Shown: piece by piece, positions 20,216 through 30,303 of the stretch
Numbering within the stretch: position 1 is the stretch's first letter
How the letters are laid out: the number at the start of each line of letters is the position of its first letter
Assembly (NCBI RefSeq): GCF_016894385.1
Contig: NZ_CP069812.1
Span: forward strand, 744,001 to 808,000
Reading direction: 5' to 3'
Source: Cupriavidus oxalaticus
GTDB taxonomy: Bacteria; Pseudomonadota; Gammaproteobacteria; Burkholderiales; Burkholderiaceae
Length of the DNA: 64,000 nucleotides
Translations under genes and position numbers: made by a program
Notes under the pieces: generated by a model
Told to the model about the DNA's origin: nothing
The model's input: only the letters and a program-made list of their open reading frames with translations
Database searches by the model: none

Positions 20216-20683
20216 CTAGCGGCGCTTAAGCAGTAGGTCGAGCTTCGCGGTGACGTTGTCGACCTTGGCGGTGACGTTGTCGACCTTGGCGTTGACGTTC
20301 TCTAACTTCTCGTTGAATTCTTCAAAGCCTTTTTCGACCCGCACCTCCAGGCGCTCGATGCGCGAATCAACTGCGTCCAGGCGACCCGTGAGGCGGCGGT
20401 CCATTTCGGTGATTCGAGAGGCGAGCGGACCGGTGGCCTTTTCGATCTTGTCCTGGGTGCTCTCATTCAGCCACGACATCACGGAAAAGACGAACGCTAC
20501 ACCGGCCAGAATGCCCGTGACTACCATGGCGGGATTAAAGGGTTTGGCAGCGGTCTTTTCCTGCCAGGCGTCGAGTTCAATCCTGACCTGGCGTGTCGCG
20601 ATCCTCTTCATCTCGTCGCGGTCGAGACGCCTGGCGTCGTGCCGGAATGGCTGACGCCCGGCAGCAGGTTTGGCGTTGGTCAT
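20216..20683 (-). CDS. Hypothetical membrane-anchored coiled-coil protein
   Basis: 155 residues if translated from the ATG at 20683; the frame stays open to 20884 and no start has a good ribosome site, so the N-terminus is uncertain. One membrane segment (about 50-72, PAMVVTGILAGVAFVFSVMSWL) is followed by about 80 residues of heptad-like sequence (ITEMDRRLTGRLDAVDSRIERLEVRVEKGFEEF) ending in the tandem seven-residue repeat NVTAKVD. The repeat is also visible as 21-bp DNA repeats at about 20245-20300. It lies between ftsK and lolA on the opposite strand. Family not recognised; possibly a small envelope spacer or scaffold. Confidence 0.6.
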   Translation of the reverse strand: MTNAKPAAGRQPFRHDARRLDRDEMKRIATRQVRIELDAWQEKTAAKPFNPAMVVTGILAGVAFVFSVMSWLNESTQDKIEKATGPLASRITEMDRRLTGRLDAVDSRIERLEVRVEKGFEEFNEKLENVNAKVDNVTAKVDNVTAKLDLLLKRR

Positions 20684-21034
20684 ATTGCTGGCCCAGTGGA
20701 TTTGGCCGCCTCCCGGCGAAGCAGCGAGCAAGAGGCGGCGTGGCGAGTGCTCTACGTACATGCACTGCATTGTCTTCCACGCCAAGTAAAGAAGCGTTTC
20801 ATCCTGATACGAGATTCGCTTTGCTGGGTCCTTTACCGCAAATTGAGAGTTTTCGTGCCTGAGCCGGCGCAGTTCGCGCACCATCTGCCGTAATATCCGG
20901 TTACCCGCGAAGCACGGGCGGCGCGGAATCCTGCACCAGCTGCCGGCTCTAACCAGACACGTTGACCGTGCAGCGGACTGCCTGCCAGACGCCGCACAGG
21001 GTCAACGCATTCGATAACAACCAGGATCCAAATC

Positions 21035-21670
21035 ATGCGCAACCGCATCCTCGTGTCGGCCTGCGCCGCGCTGGCGATGTTTGCCATCCAGGCGCCGGCC
21101 CATGCCGCAGCCACCGACCAGCTGCAGAGCTTCGTCACCGGTGTGAAGAGCGCGCGCGGCGAATTCACGCAGCGCCAGGTCAAGGGGCAGGGCGCCAACG
21201 TGAAGGTGACCGGCAACTCCAGCGGCACCTTCGTGTTTTCGCGCCCGGGCAAGTTCACCTGGCGCTATACCAAGCCCTACGAGCAACTGCTGCAGGCCGA
21301 TGGCCAGACCCTGTATATCTATGACAAGGACCTGAACCAGGTCACCGAGCGCAAGCTCGATGCCGCGCTGGGTTCCAGCCCGGCGGCGATCCTGTTCGGC
21401 AGCAACGACCTTGAAAAGAACTTCGCCATCAAGAACGGCCCGACCCGCGATGGCGTGGAATGGCTGGAGCTGACGCCCAAGGCCAAGGACACGCAGTTCG
21501 AGCGCATCGGCATTGGCTTCAAGGGTGGCAACCTTGAAGCGATGGAGTTGCGCGACGCCTTTGGCAACACCACCTTGCTGACCTTCACGAACATGCAGAA
21601 GAACCCGCCGCTGGCGGCCGATGCCTTCCGGTTCACGGTGCCCAAGGGTGCCGATGTGATGAAGCAATGA
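21035..21670 (+). CDS. lolA: Outer-membrane lipoprotein carrier protein
   Basis: 211 residues. A cleavable signal peptide ends at about AHA-AATDQL. The mature protein has the LolA start [20 protein letters not shown] and the core signatures [41 protein letters not shown] and [10 protein letters not shown]. It ferries lipoproteins through the periplasm from LolCDE to LolB. A ftsK-lolA-rarA-serS order is common in proteobacteria; here lolA is followed by an overlapping lipoprotein gene and then by an inserted block before rarA. Confidence 0.95.
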   Translation: MRNRILVSACAALAMFAIQAPAHAAATDQLQSFVTGVKSARGEFTQRQVKGQGANVKVTGNSSGTFVFSRPGKFTWRYTKPYEQLLQADGQTLYIYDKDLNQVTERKLDAALGSSPAAILFGSNDLEKNFAIKNGPTRDGVEWLELTPKAKDTQFERIGIGFKGGNLEAMELRDAFGNTTLLTFTNMQKNPPLAADAFRFTVPKGADVMKQ

Positions 21671-22116
21671 GGCCCGCCATGATCGCCAACTCAGCCATGG
21701 CTGCTCGCATCGTCGCTGCCCGCGGACGTTCCGGCGCAGCGATCCTGGCCAGCGCCGGCGCGCTGGCGCTGGCGGCTTGCACCAGCACCGGCGGCGGTGC
21801 CAGCAAGTTCGATGTCGATTCGTTCCTGCGCGCGCCGGACACGGCATTGCCCGAAGTGCTCGGCAACGCGGCGTTCCTGAAATCGACGCGCGTGCCCGCA
21901 TCGGAATGCGCGGTCATGCTGCAGTCCGCCAGCACCGGCGTGCTGGAAGACCTGCCGCCCAGCAGCAACGCGCGCGGCCCCGCCTGGCTGCTGCACCCCA
22001 GGGGCGAGCCCGAGCAGGTCTGGCTCGTCGTCAGCGAGTCAGGCGGCGAACGGACATGTCACGGCCCGTTGCCGGCCGACGCGATGAAGACGCTGGCCGA
22101 ACGGGCCAAGGGCTGA
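21667..22116 (+). CDS. Small predicted lipoprotein coupled to lolA
   Basis: 149 residues from an ATG that overlaps the lolA stop (ATGA). The hydrophobic segment [15 protein letters not shown] ends with a lipobox (LAAC, Cys near residue 38); an internal ATG at 21679 would give a shorter, more usual signal. The mature part is about 110 residues without a family I recognise ([36 protein letters not shown]). Translational coupling to lolA, the lipoprotein carrier, suggests a role in the same envelope pathway, but this is inference only. Confidence 0.75.
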   Translation: MRPAMIANSAMAARIVAARGRSGAAILASAGALALAACTSTGGGASKFDVDSFLRAPDTALPEVLGNAAFLKSTRVPASECAVMLQSASTGVLEDLPPSSNARGPAWLLHPRGEPEQVWLVVSESGGERTCHGPLPADAMKTLAERAKG

Positions 22117-22149
22117 ACCAGCGCCCCCCTCGCCGCCCCCTCGCGGCCC

Positions 22150-23250
22150 TCAATGCGGCTTGACCGCGATCTTCAGCACGCCATCGCGCTGGTTGGCAAA
22201 CAGCTCATAGGCCGCGACGATATCGTCCAGCTTGTACTGGTGCGTCACCAGCGCGCCCAGGTCGACGCGTCCGGACTCGATCACGTTGATCAGCCGGCGC
22301 ATGCGTTCCTTGCCGCCGGGGCACAGCGCGGTATTGATCTTGTGGTCGCCCAGCCCGGCGGCGAAGGCCGACAGCGGGATGGTCAGGTCGCCGGAGTACA
22401 CGCCCAGGCTCGACAGCGTGCCGCCGGGCTTGAGCACGCGCAGCGACTGCTCGAAGGTTACCTGCGTGCCCAGCGCCTCGATCGAAGCATCCACGCCGCG
22501 CCCGCCGGTCAGCTTCATGATCTCGTCCACCACGTCGCAGCGGCGGAAGTTCAGCACCACGTCCGCCCCCATCTTGCGCGCGATCTCGAGCCGGTGGTCG
22601 TTGCCGTCGATGGCGATGATGGTGGTGGCGCCGCACAGCCTTGCGCCGGCGGTCGAGCACAGCCCGATCGGCCCCTGCGCGAACACCGCGACGGTGTCGC
22701 CGATGCGGATATTGGCGTTCTCGGCGCCCTTGAAGCCGGTCGACATGATGTCCGGGCACATCAACACCTGTTCGTCGGTGAGGCCGTCGGGGATCGGCGC
22801 GAGATTGGCCTGCGCATCCGGCACCAGCACGAATTCCGCCTGGGTGCCGTCGATCAGGTTGCCGAAGCGCCAGCCGGCCGTGGCCTTGTAGCCGTGGCAG
22901 CCGCACAGGCCTTGCGGCACCAGGTAGCTGCCGTCCTGCGAAGCCACGCCGTCCTGCGCGGCATAGGAATTGAAATTCGGGCAGATGGCGCCGGCGATGA
23001 CACGCTGGCCCTCACGGTAGCCGGCCACGGCGCTGCCGAGCCGCTCGATCACGCCGACCGGCTCGTGGCCGACGGTTAGGCCCCGCGCCACCGGGTACTC
23101 GCCCTTGAGGATGTGCACGTCGGTGCCGCAGATGGTGGTGGTGGTGATGCGCACCAGCGCATCGTTGGGGCCGACGTCGGGGACGGGCTTGTCGGCCAGT
23201 TCGATCCTGCCGGGTTCGACGAAGACGGCGGCTTTCATCATTGCGGTCAT
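22150..23250 (-). CDS. adh: Zinc-dependent alcohol dehydrogenase
   Basis: 366 residues. The start is supported by GGAGG eight bases upstream. Medium-chain dehydrogenase: Cys in TTICGTDVH and GHEPVG (catalytic zinc), a proton-relay region, the cofactor loop FAQGPIGLCSTAGARL and the conserved TALCPGGKERMRRL. The sequence is very close to what I remember of the Cupriavidus necator multifunctional Adh (ethanol, 2,3-butanediol) made under oxygen limitation, with several substitutions, so this is probably a related species. It oxidises or reduces small alcohols with NAD(P). It converges on the lolA-linked lipoprotein gene and is one of the genes separating lolA from rarA. Confidence 0.93.
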   Translation of the reverse strand: MTAMMKAAVFVEPGRIELADKPVPDVGPNDALVRITTTTICGTDVHILKGEYPVARGLTVGHEPVGVIERLGSAVAGYREGQRVIAGAICPNFNSYAAQDGVASQDGSYLVPQGLCGCHGYKATAGWRFGNLIDGTQAEFVLVPDAQANLAPIPDGLTDEQVLMCPDIMSTGFKGAENANIRIGDTVAVFAQGPIGLCSTAGARLCGATTIIAIDGNDHRLEIARKMGADVVLNFRRCDVVDEIMKLTGGRGVDASIEALGTQVTFEQSLRVLKPGGTLSSLGVYSGDLTIPLSAFAAGLGDHKINTALCPGGKERMRRLINVIESGRVDLGALVTHQYKLDDIVAAYELFANQRDGVLKIAVKPH

Positions 23251-23511
23251 GCGATACCTCCATCGTGGTGCGCGGCTGGGCGCGGGTTTGCGGCGACGAG
23301 CGGCCGGACGCAGGCCATCACCGCCAGGTTGTTGATAGCACGCATGGGTTATAGGCCGGTTTATCCGGGATCAAGCGCAGGCCATCCGGCAAATGCGGCG
23401 GCCGCTTGGCAATCCGGCAAAGATTTCAGATCTGCCTGCAAAGAAACTGAACGCCGCTGTCTGTCATGTGTCCCAGAATCCTCTTACTTGACATACCGAC
23501 AGGAGAACGGA

Positions 23512-23850
23512 ATGACTGCCAAGCGGATGACGACACGAGCCCGGCTGCTCCCCTGGATTGCGGCAGCGGCCGCCCTGGTCGCCGGCTGCGCGACGCAGCC
23601 CAACGAGCCGGCGCCCATGCCAGGGCCGCAAGGTGGGCGGGGCACGCCGGCCGGCTGTGCCGCCGACAAGTTTGCCGACGACGCGCTGCTGGGCAAGAGC
23701 GAGGCGGAGGCCGTCGGCCTGCTGCAAGGCTGCGCGTGGCGGCTCGGCGAACGCGACGGGCAGCAGTTCCCGGGCACGATGGACTACAACCCGCAGCGCC
23801 GGACCCTCGGCATCACGGCTGGCAAGGTCGCGTGGGTGCGGCGCGGCTGA
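23512..23850 (+). CDS. I78-type peptidase inhibitor lipoprotein
   Basis: 112 residues from the ATG at 23512, chosen because AGGAGA lies six bases upstream. The signal sequence LLPWIAAAAALVAGC ends in a lipobox (Cys near residue 24). The mature part has CAADKFADDALLGKSEAEA and GTMDYNPQRRTLGITAGKVAWVRRG, which follow the I78 inhibitor pattern (Gly-Lys block, TMDYxPxR and a final strand), although the usual terminal Cys-Gly is replaced by Arg-Gly. Members inhibit serine peptidases in the envelope. The missing terminal cysteine leaves the fold without its usual disulfide partner. Confidence 0.7.
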   Translation: MTAKRMTTRARLLPWIAAAAALVAGCATQPNEPAPMPGPQGGRGTPAGCAADKFADDALLGKSEAEAVGLLQGCAWRLGERDGQQFPGTMDYNPQRRTLGITAGKVAWVRRG

Positions 23851-23948
23851 AGCGATGTATAGGCTGCGCCGCATGATGTGCAGGCGCGCAATCATTGATC
23901 ACTCAACGGCGACCAACATGACAAAAATGTAATTTGACCGCTTGAACA

Positions 23949-23966
23949 AGAATCAATATTGTTTCT
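23949..23966. promoter_or_regulatory. Near-perfect inverted repeat upstream of the ferric-binding protein gene
   Basis: AGAATCAATATTGTTTCT is an 18-bp palindrome with one mismatched pair, 82 bases before the fbpA-like start. It is AT-rich in a GC-rich genome. It could bind a metal-responsive regulator, but it does not fit the classical Fur consensus well. Confidence 0.4.
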
Positions 23967-24048
23967 GGCTGTCCGGAATCCAATAACCGGGCAGTCCCGG
24001 GTGTCCCGGATGCTGGTGACTGCCCAACCATGCTGGGGAGCCATCCGC

Positions 24049-25086
24049 GTGAAGACCACTATCCGAACCTTGCTGCCGCGTGCCGCGGCGCTGGCCCTGC
24101 TGACGCTGCCGCTGGCGGCCGCGGCGCAGGAAAAGGTGCTGAACCTCTATACCGCGCGGCACTACCAGACGGACGAGGCGCTGTACGCCAACTTCACCAA
24201 GCAGACCGGCATCAAGGTCAACCGCATCGAAGGCCAGGAAGATCCGCTGCTGGAGCGCATCCGCAATGAAGGCGCCAACAGTCCGGCGGACGTCTTCATC
24301 ACCGTCGATATCGGCCGGCTGTGGCGGGCCCAGCAGGCCGGCGTGTTCGCGCCGGTCAAGTCGAAGGCGCTGGAATCGCGCATCCCCGCCAACTACCGCG
24401 ACCCGAACGGGGAGTGGTTCGGATTCTCGGCGCGCGGCCGCGTGATCGCGTACAACAAGACCGCGGTCAAGGCCGGCGACATCGCCACCTACGAGGACCT
24501 GGCCGATCCCAAGTGGAAGGGCAAGGTGTGCACGCGTTCCAGCGGGCACGTCTACAACCTGTCGCTGGTGTCCAGCCTGATCGCGCACGACGGCGAGGCG
24601 CGCACCGAGCAGTGGGCGCGCGGCGTGGCCGCCAACCTGGCGCGCGCGCCCAAGGGCGGCGATACCGACCAGCTCAAGGCCGTGGCCGCGGGCGAGTGCG
24701 ACGTGGCGATCTCCAACACCTACTACATTGCACGCCTGCTGAAGTCGACCAAGCCGGAAGACAAGGCCGTGGCCGACAAGCTGGGCGTGGTATGGCCCAA
24801 CCAGAAAAGCCAGGGCGTGCACATGAACATCTCCGGTGGCGGCATGCTGAAGCACGCGCCGAACAAGGAGGCGGCGGTCAAGTTCCTGGAATACCTGGCC
24901 AGCGACGAGGCGCAGCGGTACTTTGCCGACGGCAACAATGAATGGCCGGTGGTGCAGGGCGTGAAGGTCAGCAACCCGGCGCTCGATTCGCTGGGCGAGT
25001 TCAAGGCCGACGCCATCAACGTGGCCGAGCTGGGCAAGTACCAGCCGCAGGCACAGAAGCTGCTGGACCGCGCGGGCTTCAAGTAA
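24049..25086 (+). CDS. Ferric iron ABC transporter, periplasmic binding protein (FbpA/FutA-like)
   Basis: 345 residues from the GTG at 24049, chosen because GGGGAG lies upstream and a classical signal peptide follows (RTLLPRAAALALLTLPLAAAAQ). An ATG-initiated frame is open upstream, but its N-terminus is not signal-like. The mature start EKVLNLYTARHYQTDEALYANF, GQEDPLLERIRNEGANSPADVFITVD and the tyrosine-rich SNTYYIARLL are typical of the FbpA/FutA1 ferric-binding family, where tyrosines coordinate Fe(III). The matching permease and ATPase genes lie 0.9-2.6 kb downstream in different orientations. Confidence 0.9.
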   Translation: MKTTIRTLLPRAAALALLTLPLAAAAQEKVLNLYTARHYQTDEALYANFTKQTGIKVNRIEGQEDPLLERIRNEGANSPADVFITVDIGRLWRAQQAGVFAPVKSKALESRIPANYRDPNGEWFGFSARGRVIAYNKTAVKAGDIATYEDLADPKWKGKVCTRSSGHVYNLSLVSSLIAHDGEARTEQWARGVAANLARAPKGGDTDQLKAVAAGECDVAISNTYYIARLLKSTKPEDKAVADKLGVVWPNQKSQGVHMNISGGGMLKHAPNKEAAVKFLEYLASDEAQRYFADGNNEWPVVQGVKVSNPALDSLGEFKADAINVAELGKYQPQAQKLLDRAGFK

Positions 25087-25097
25087 GCCGCAGGTCA

Positions 25098-25131
25098 GGC
25101 CGGCCGCCCCTGCACGAGGGGCGGGCCGGCC
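25098..25131. terminator. Possible terminator hairpin between convergent genes
   Basis: CCGGCCGCCCC (25100-25110) faces GGGGCGGGCCGG (25118-25129) with a short loop, between two convergent genes. It is very GC-rich with no T run, so termination is only possible. Confidence 0.35.
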
Positions 25132-25140
25132 GGTTCCGCG

Positions 25141-25815
25141 TTACAGCAGGAACCGCTTGTTTCCCTTCACCTCTGCCGGCTCGACCTTGCGGAACGTCAG
25201 CTTGACGCTGCTGTCGAGCCGCCGCCCGGCCTGGCGCCGGATCAGCGCGCGCTGCAGCAGGCGCCTGTGGCCGACCGTGCCTTCCGCATAGGGCTGGTCC
25301 CCGACCGTTCCCAGCGCCATGGCGGCCAGCGCCTGGTTACGCTCCGCCGCACTTTTTTCCAGCAGCTTGTCCAGCGCCATGCGGGCGCGCACCTGCGCGG
25401 CCAGCGCCGTGTCGCCGGGATTGGCGCGGGCACGCTCGGCATCCCAAGGCAACCGCACCTTTCCCGCCAGCCGGCGCAGCGCCGCGCGCAGCTCGGCGCC
25501 GTCCATGCGCGTTTCCTGCACGATCCACACCGCATCATGGCGCACTGCCGCTTCGGCATCCGCCATGCGGCGCACCAGTGCGGGCTGCAGGCTGGGCGAG
25601 GTGAACTGGCGTCCACGGCGGATCGCGTTGAGCGCGATGCGGCGCACCTGCGGATTGGCGTGGTCGGCAAGGTCGCCGATGATGCGGGTCGCAGTGTCGG
25701 CGGATCCGATCATCTCGGCCAGTTGTCCGGCCAGCGAAATTTCTTCCACGCCGCTCAGCTTGTTGCGGTTGACCAGCCGGTTCAGCTTGAACAACAGGAT
25801 GTGGTATCGCAGCAT
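25141..25815 (-). CDS. Hypothetical helical-repeat (HEAT-like) protein
   Basis: 224 residues. The start is supported by GGGGG six bases upstream. No signal or membrane segment. The sequence is alpha-helical with repeated blocks such as ADHANPQVRRIALNAIRRG and ALVRRMADAEAAVRHDAVWIVQ, which resemble HEAT/armadillo-like repeats, and a basic C-terminus (VKGNKRFLL). I do not recognise a family. It is placed between the ferric-binding protein gene and the ferric permease gene, but on current evidence that is only proximity. Confidence 0.6.
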   Translation of the reverse strand: MLRYHILLFKLNRLVNRNKLSGVEEISLAGQLAEMIGSADTATRIIGDLADHANPQVRRIALNAIRRGRQFTSPSLQPALVRRMADAEAAVRHDAVWIVQETRMDGAELRAALRRLAGKVRLPWDAERARANPGDTALAAQVRARMALDKLLEKSAAERNQALAAMALGTVGDQPYAEGTVGHRRLLQRALIRRQAGRRLDSSVKLTFRKVEPAEVKGNKRFLL

Positions 25816-25956
25816 ACGCCCCCGTCATGCGTTCCGGCGGCAGGCGCCGAAGGGCCCGGCGTGCCGCTGTTCTTGTCCCCGGGCGAGCGCCGGGCCATGA
25901 AAGGCTATCGGCGCGGCACGGCGGGACTTTAGCGGGCTAGCGGGCTAGCGTGCGGC

Positions 25957-27600
25957 TCAGCGCTGCGCCTCGCGCCGGATCGTGCGCGACAGCAGGATCA
26001 CCGGCAGCAGGCCGACGGCGACGATCACCAGCGACGCGGTCGCGGCTTCGGCCAGACGTTCGTCGGCAGCGAGGTTGTAGGCCTGCACGGCCAGCGTATC
26101 GAAGTTGAACGGCCGCATCACGAAGGTGGCCGGCAGTTCCTTCATCACATCGACAAAGACGATCAGCGCCGCCGTCAGCAGGCTGCCGCGCAGCATCGGG
26201 AAATGCACGCGCCGCAGCGTGGCGCCGGGGCCGTGGCCGAGGCTGCGCGCGGCGGCGTCCATGCTGGGCGTGATCTTGCCCAGGCCGGCATTGACCGTCT
26301 GCAGCGCCACGCCCAGGAAACGCACCAGCAGCGCATACACCAGCGCCGCGATGCCGCCGGTCAGCAGCAATCCGACCGACAGCCCGAACTGCTGCTGCAG
26401 CCACGCCGACAGCGCGTTGTCAAAGCGCGCCACCGGCACCAGCACGCCCACGGCGATGACCGAGCCGGGCAGCGCATAGCCCATGCCGCACAGCCGCGTC
26501 AGCCCGCGCACCAGCCAGCCGCGCCGGCCGTTCGCGGCGCGTCCGGCGTAGCCGATCGCCAGCGCCACCAGCACCGCCGCCAGCGCCGTCGCGCTGGCCA
26601 GCAGGAAGCTGTTGCGCACCAGCCCGACAAAGCGCGGGCCGAACTGGGCATCGCCGTCGGTAAAGGCCATGCGGCACAGCATCAGCGCCGGCACCAGGAA
26701 GCCCAGCAGCACCGGCACCGCGCAGACCGCCAGCGCGAGCCAGCCGCGCGTGCCGCCGAGCGTCCATGCCGCGGCGCGGCGCTGGTTGCCGTAGACCTGC
26801 GCGCGGCCGCGGCTGGCGCGTTCCATCAGCAGGATCACGGCGACGAACAGCAGCATGCATGCCGACAGCTGCGCCGCCGCATTCTTGTCGCCGAGCGAAA
26901 ACCACGCCCGGTAGATGCCGGTGGAGAACGTTGGGATGGCAAAGTACGCCACGGTGCCGAAGTCGGCCAGCGTCTCCATCATCGCCAGCGCCGTGCCGGC
27001 GACGATGCCGGGCCGTGCCAGCGGCAGCACCACGCGCCAGAGCCGGCTCCAGGTACCGTGGCCGAGCAGGCGGGCGGCTTCGATCGTGTTCTGGGTCTGC
27101 TGCAGGAAGGCGGCGCGCGCCGTCAGGTAGACGTAGGGATACAGCACCAGCGAGAACAGTGCGATGGCGCCGCCCAGCGAGCGGATGTCCGGGAACCAGT
27201 AGTCGCGCGCCTTCCAGCCGGTCAGCTCGCGCAGCCACCCTTGCACCGGCCCGGCGAACTGCAGCGCATCGGTGTAGGCGTAGGCGATCACGTAGGCCGG
27301 CATCGCCATCGGCAGCACCAGTGCCCATTCCATCACGGCATGGCCGGGGAAGCGGTAGGTCGAGACCAGCCATGCCGTGGTCACGCCGAGCAGCAGCACG
27401 CCCGCGGCCACGCCCAGCAGCAGCCAGATGGTGTTGATCACATACTCTGCCAGCACCGTGTCGATCAGGTGGCGCCAGGTTTCGCCGGCGGGCAGCAGCA
27501 CGGCCGAGGCGACCACCAGCACCGGCACGGCGATCAGCAGTGCCATCGCAAGCGTGGCCAGGGTCAGGGGGTGGAAGTGGCGGCGGCTGGGCAGGAGCAT
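25957..27600 (-). CDS. Ferric iron ABC transporter permease (FbpB-like, fused two-half form)
   Basis: 547 residues from the ATG at 27600 (MLLPSRRHFHPLTLATLAMAL); the frame extends to 27723 but would overlap the divergent promoter. About twelve membrane helices in two similar halves, each with an EAA loop contacting the ATPase: EAARLLGHGTWSRLWRVVLPL in the first half and DAAARSLGHGPGATLRRVHFPM in the second. This fused permease is the FbpB/SfuB type for ferric iron. It is divergent from its ATPase gene (27724) and separated from the binding-protein gene by the HEAT-like gene, an unusual scatter for one transporter. Confidence 0.88.
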   Translation of the reverse strand: MLLPSRRHFHPLTLATLAMALLIAVPVLVVASAVLLPAGETWRHLIDTVLAEYVINTIWLLLGVAAGVLLLGVTTAWLVSTYRFPGHAVMEWALVLPMAMPAYVIAYAYTDALQFAGPVQGWLRELTGWKARDYWFPDIRSLGGAIALFSLVLYPYVYLTARAAFLQQTQNTIEAARLLGHGTWSRLWRVVLPLARPGIVAGTALAMMETLADFGTVAYFAIPTFSTGIYRAWFSLGDKNAAAQLSACMLLFVAVILLMERASRGRAQVYGNQRRAAAWTLGGTRGWLALAVCAVPVLLGFLVPALMLCRMAFTDGDAQFGPRFVGLVRNSFLLASATALAAVLVALAIGYAGRAANGRRGWLVRGLTRLCGMGYALPGSVIAVGVLVPVARFDNALSAWLQQQFGLSVGLLLTGGIAALVYALLVRFLGVALQTVNAGLGKITPSMDAAARSLGHGPGATLRRVHFPMLRGSLLTAALIVFVDVMKELPATFVMRPFNFDTLAVQAYNLAADERLAEAATASLVIVAVGLLPVILLSRTIRREAQR

Positions 27601-27711
27601 GCGGTAAATTCGAGGGAAGCGCGCCCGGACAATGTGTTGTCGGCGCGGCACGGGCTGCCGCATTCTAGCAATGCCACGCACGAGAGGGCCCGTGGTGCGA
27701 CGCCACGTCCT

Positions 27712-27717
27712 TATAAT
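27712..27717 (+). promoter_or_regulatory. Probable -10 element of the fbpC-like gene
   Basis: Perfect TATAAT in CTTATAATGCG. It ends only seven bases before the first ATG at 27724, so transcription would begin at or inside the first codons. Confidence 0.45.
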
Positions 27718-27723
27718 GCGCAC

Positions 27724-28854
<1,131 letters not shown>

Positions 28855-28932
28855 CCCGCGACGGGGCCTGGCACAAGCGCGCAGCGCCGATGGTCTACAC
28901 TGTGGCGTTCTGCAATCGCAAGGTTTGATGAC

Positions 28933-30303
28933 GTGGCGGACTCGCTGTTCTCCGATACCCCTGACCGTTCCCGGCAACCGCTGGCCGAGCGCCTGCGCCC
29001 GCGCACCATCGACGAGGTGATCGGGCAGCAGCACCTGCTGGGCCCGGGCAAGCCGCTGCGCGTGGCGTTCGAGTCGGGCGAGCCGCATTCGATGATCCTG
29101 TGGGGCCCGCCCGGCGTGGGCAAGACCACGCTGGCGCGGCTGATGGCCGATGCCTTCGACGCCGAGTTCATCGCGCTGTCGGCGGTGCTGTCGGGCGTCA
29201 AGGACATCCGCGAGGCGGTGGAGCGCGCCGAGCAGTTCCGCGCGCACGGGCGGCGCACGCTGGTGTTCGTCGACGAGGTGCACCGCTTCAACAAGAGCCA
29301 GCAGGATGCCTTCCTGCCGCACGTCGAGAGCGGGCTGTTCACCTTCATCGGCGCGACCACCGAGAACCCCTCCTTCGAGGTCAACGGCGCATTGCTGTCG
29401 CGCGCGGCGGTCTATGTGCTCAAGAGCCTGGACGATGCCGAGCTGACGCAGCTGGCCCTGCGCGCCAGCGAAGAGCTCGGCGGCATCGCGTGGCAGGACG
29501 AGGCGCTGCAGCTGATCGTGGCCTCGGCCGACGGCGACGGGCGCAAGCTGCTGAACAACATCGAGATCGTGGCGCGCGCCGCGCGCACCGCCGGCGCCGC
29601 GCAGATCGACAACGCGCTGCTGGGCAGCGCGCTGTCGGAAAACCTGCGCCGCTTCGACAAGGGCGGCGATGCCTTCTACGACCAGATCAGCGCGCTGCAC
29701 AAGTCCGTGCGGGGCTCGGACCCCGATGCCGCGCTGTACTGGTTCTGCCGCATGATCGACGGCGGCGCCGATCCGCGCTACCTGGCGCGGCGCATCGTGC
29801 GCATGGCGTGGGAAGACATCGGACTGGCCGATCCCCGCGCCGCGCGCATCACGCTGGACGCGGCCGAGACCTACGAGCGCCTGGGTTCGCCTGAAGGCGA
29901 GCTGGCGCTGGGGCAGGCGCTGATCTACCTGGCCGTCGCACCCAAGTCCAATGCCGGCTACAACGCCTACAACGCGGCGCGCGCCTTCGTCGGCAAGGAC
30001 AAGTCGCGCGCGGTGCCGGTGCACCTGCGCAATGCGCCGACCAGGCTGATGAAGGAGCTTGGCTACGGCCATGCCTATCGCTACGCGCACGACGAGCCCG
30101 AAGCCTACGCCGCCGGCGAGCATTACTTCCCGGACGACCTGAAGGCGCAGGGCTGGTACCAGCCGGTGCCGCGCGGGCTGGAAGGCAAGATCGCCGAGAA
30201 GCTGCGCCACCTGCGCGAACTGGATGATGCCTGGCATCGCGAGCAGCGCGCGGCCAAGGCGCGCGAAAGCAAGGACGGCGGAAAGGGCGGCAAGGCGGAG
30301 TAA
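28933..30303 (+). CDS. rarA: Replication-associated recombination protein A (AAA+ ATPase)
   Basis: 456 residues from a GTG start (VADSLFSDTPDRSRQPLAERLRP), with AAGG upstream. AAA+ motor related to the clamp loader and to eukaryotic Mgs1/WRNIP1, acting at stalled replication forks. Walker A GPPGVGKTTLARLMA, Walker B LVFVDEVHRFNKSQQD, sensor 1 GATTENPSFEV, and the C-terminal tetramerisation region with VAPKSNAGYNAYNAA and PVHLRNAPTRLMKELGYG. The last 20 residues are a charged tail ending GGKAE. The stop codon TAA (30301-30303) is formed by the first bases of a repeat element, so the present C-terminus was probably set by that insertion. Confidence 0.95.
   Translation: MADSLFSDTPDRSRQPLAERLRPRTIDEVIGQQHLLGPGKPLRVAFESGEPHSMILWGPPGVGKTTLARLMADAFDAEFIALSAVLSGVKDIREAVERAEQFRAHGRRTLVFVDEVHRFNKSQQDAFLPHVESGLFTFIGATTENPSFEVNGALLSRAAVYVLKSLDDAELTQLALRASEELGGIAWQDEALQLIVASADGDGRKLLNNIEIVARAARTAGAAQIDNALLGSALSENLRRFDKGGDAFYDQISALHKSVRGSDPDAALYWFCRMIDGGADPRYLARRIVRMAWEDIGLADPRAARITLDAAETYERLGSPEGELALGQALIYLAVAPKSNAGYNAYNAARAFVGKDKSRAVPVHLRNAPTRLMKELGYGHAYRYAHDEPEAYAAGEHYFPDDLKAQGWYQPVPRGLEGKIAEKLRHLRELDDAWHREQRAAKARESKDGGKGGKAE

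Noticed and set aside
20245..20300. CRISPR-like short repeats
   Set aside because: The 21-bp repeats have no spacers, are in frame and encode heptads of a coiled-coil protein.
26203..27723. Plus-strand extension of the fbpC-like frame across the permease gene
   Set aside because: The extra 507 residues are the antisense shadow of the permease. The ABC protein proper starts near 27724 or 27778.
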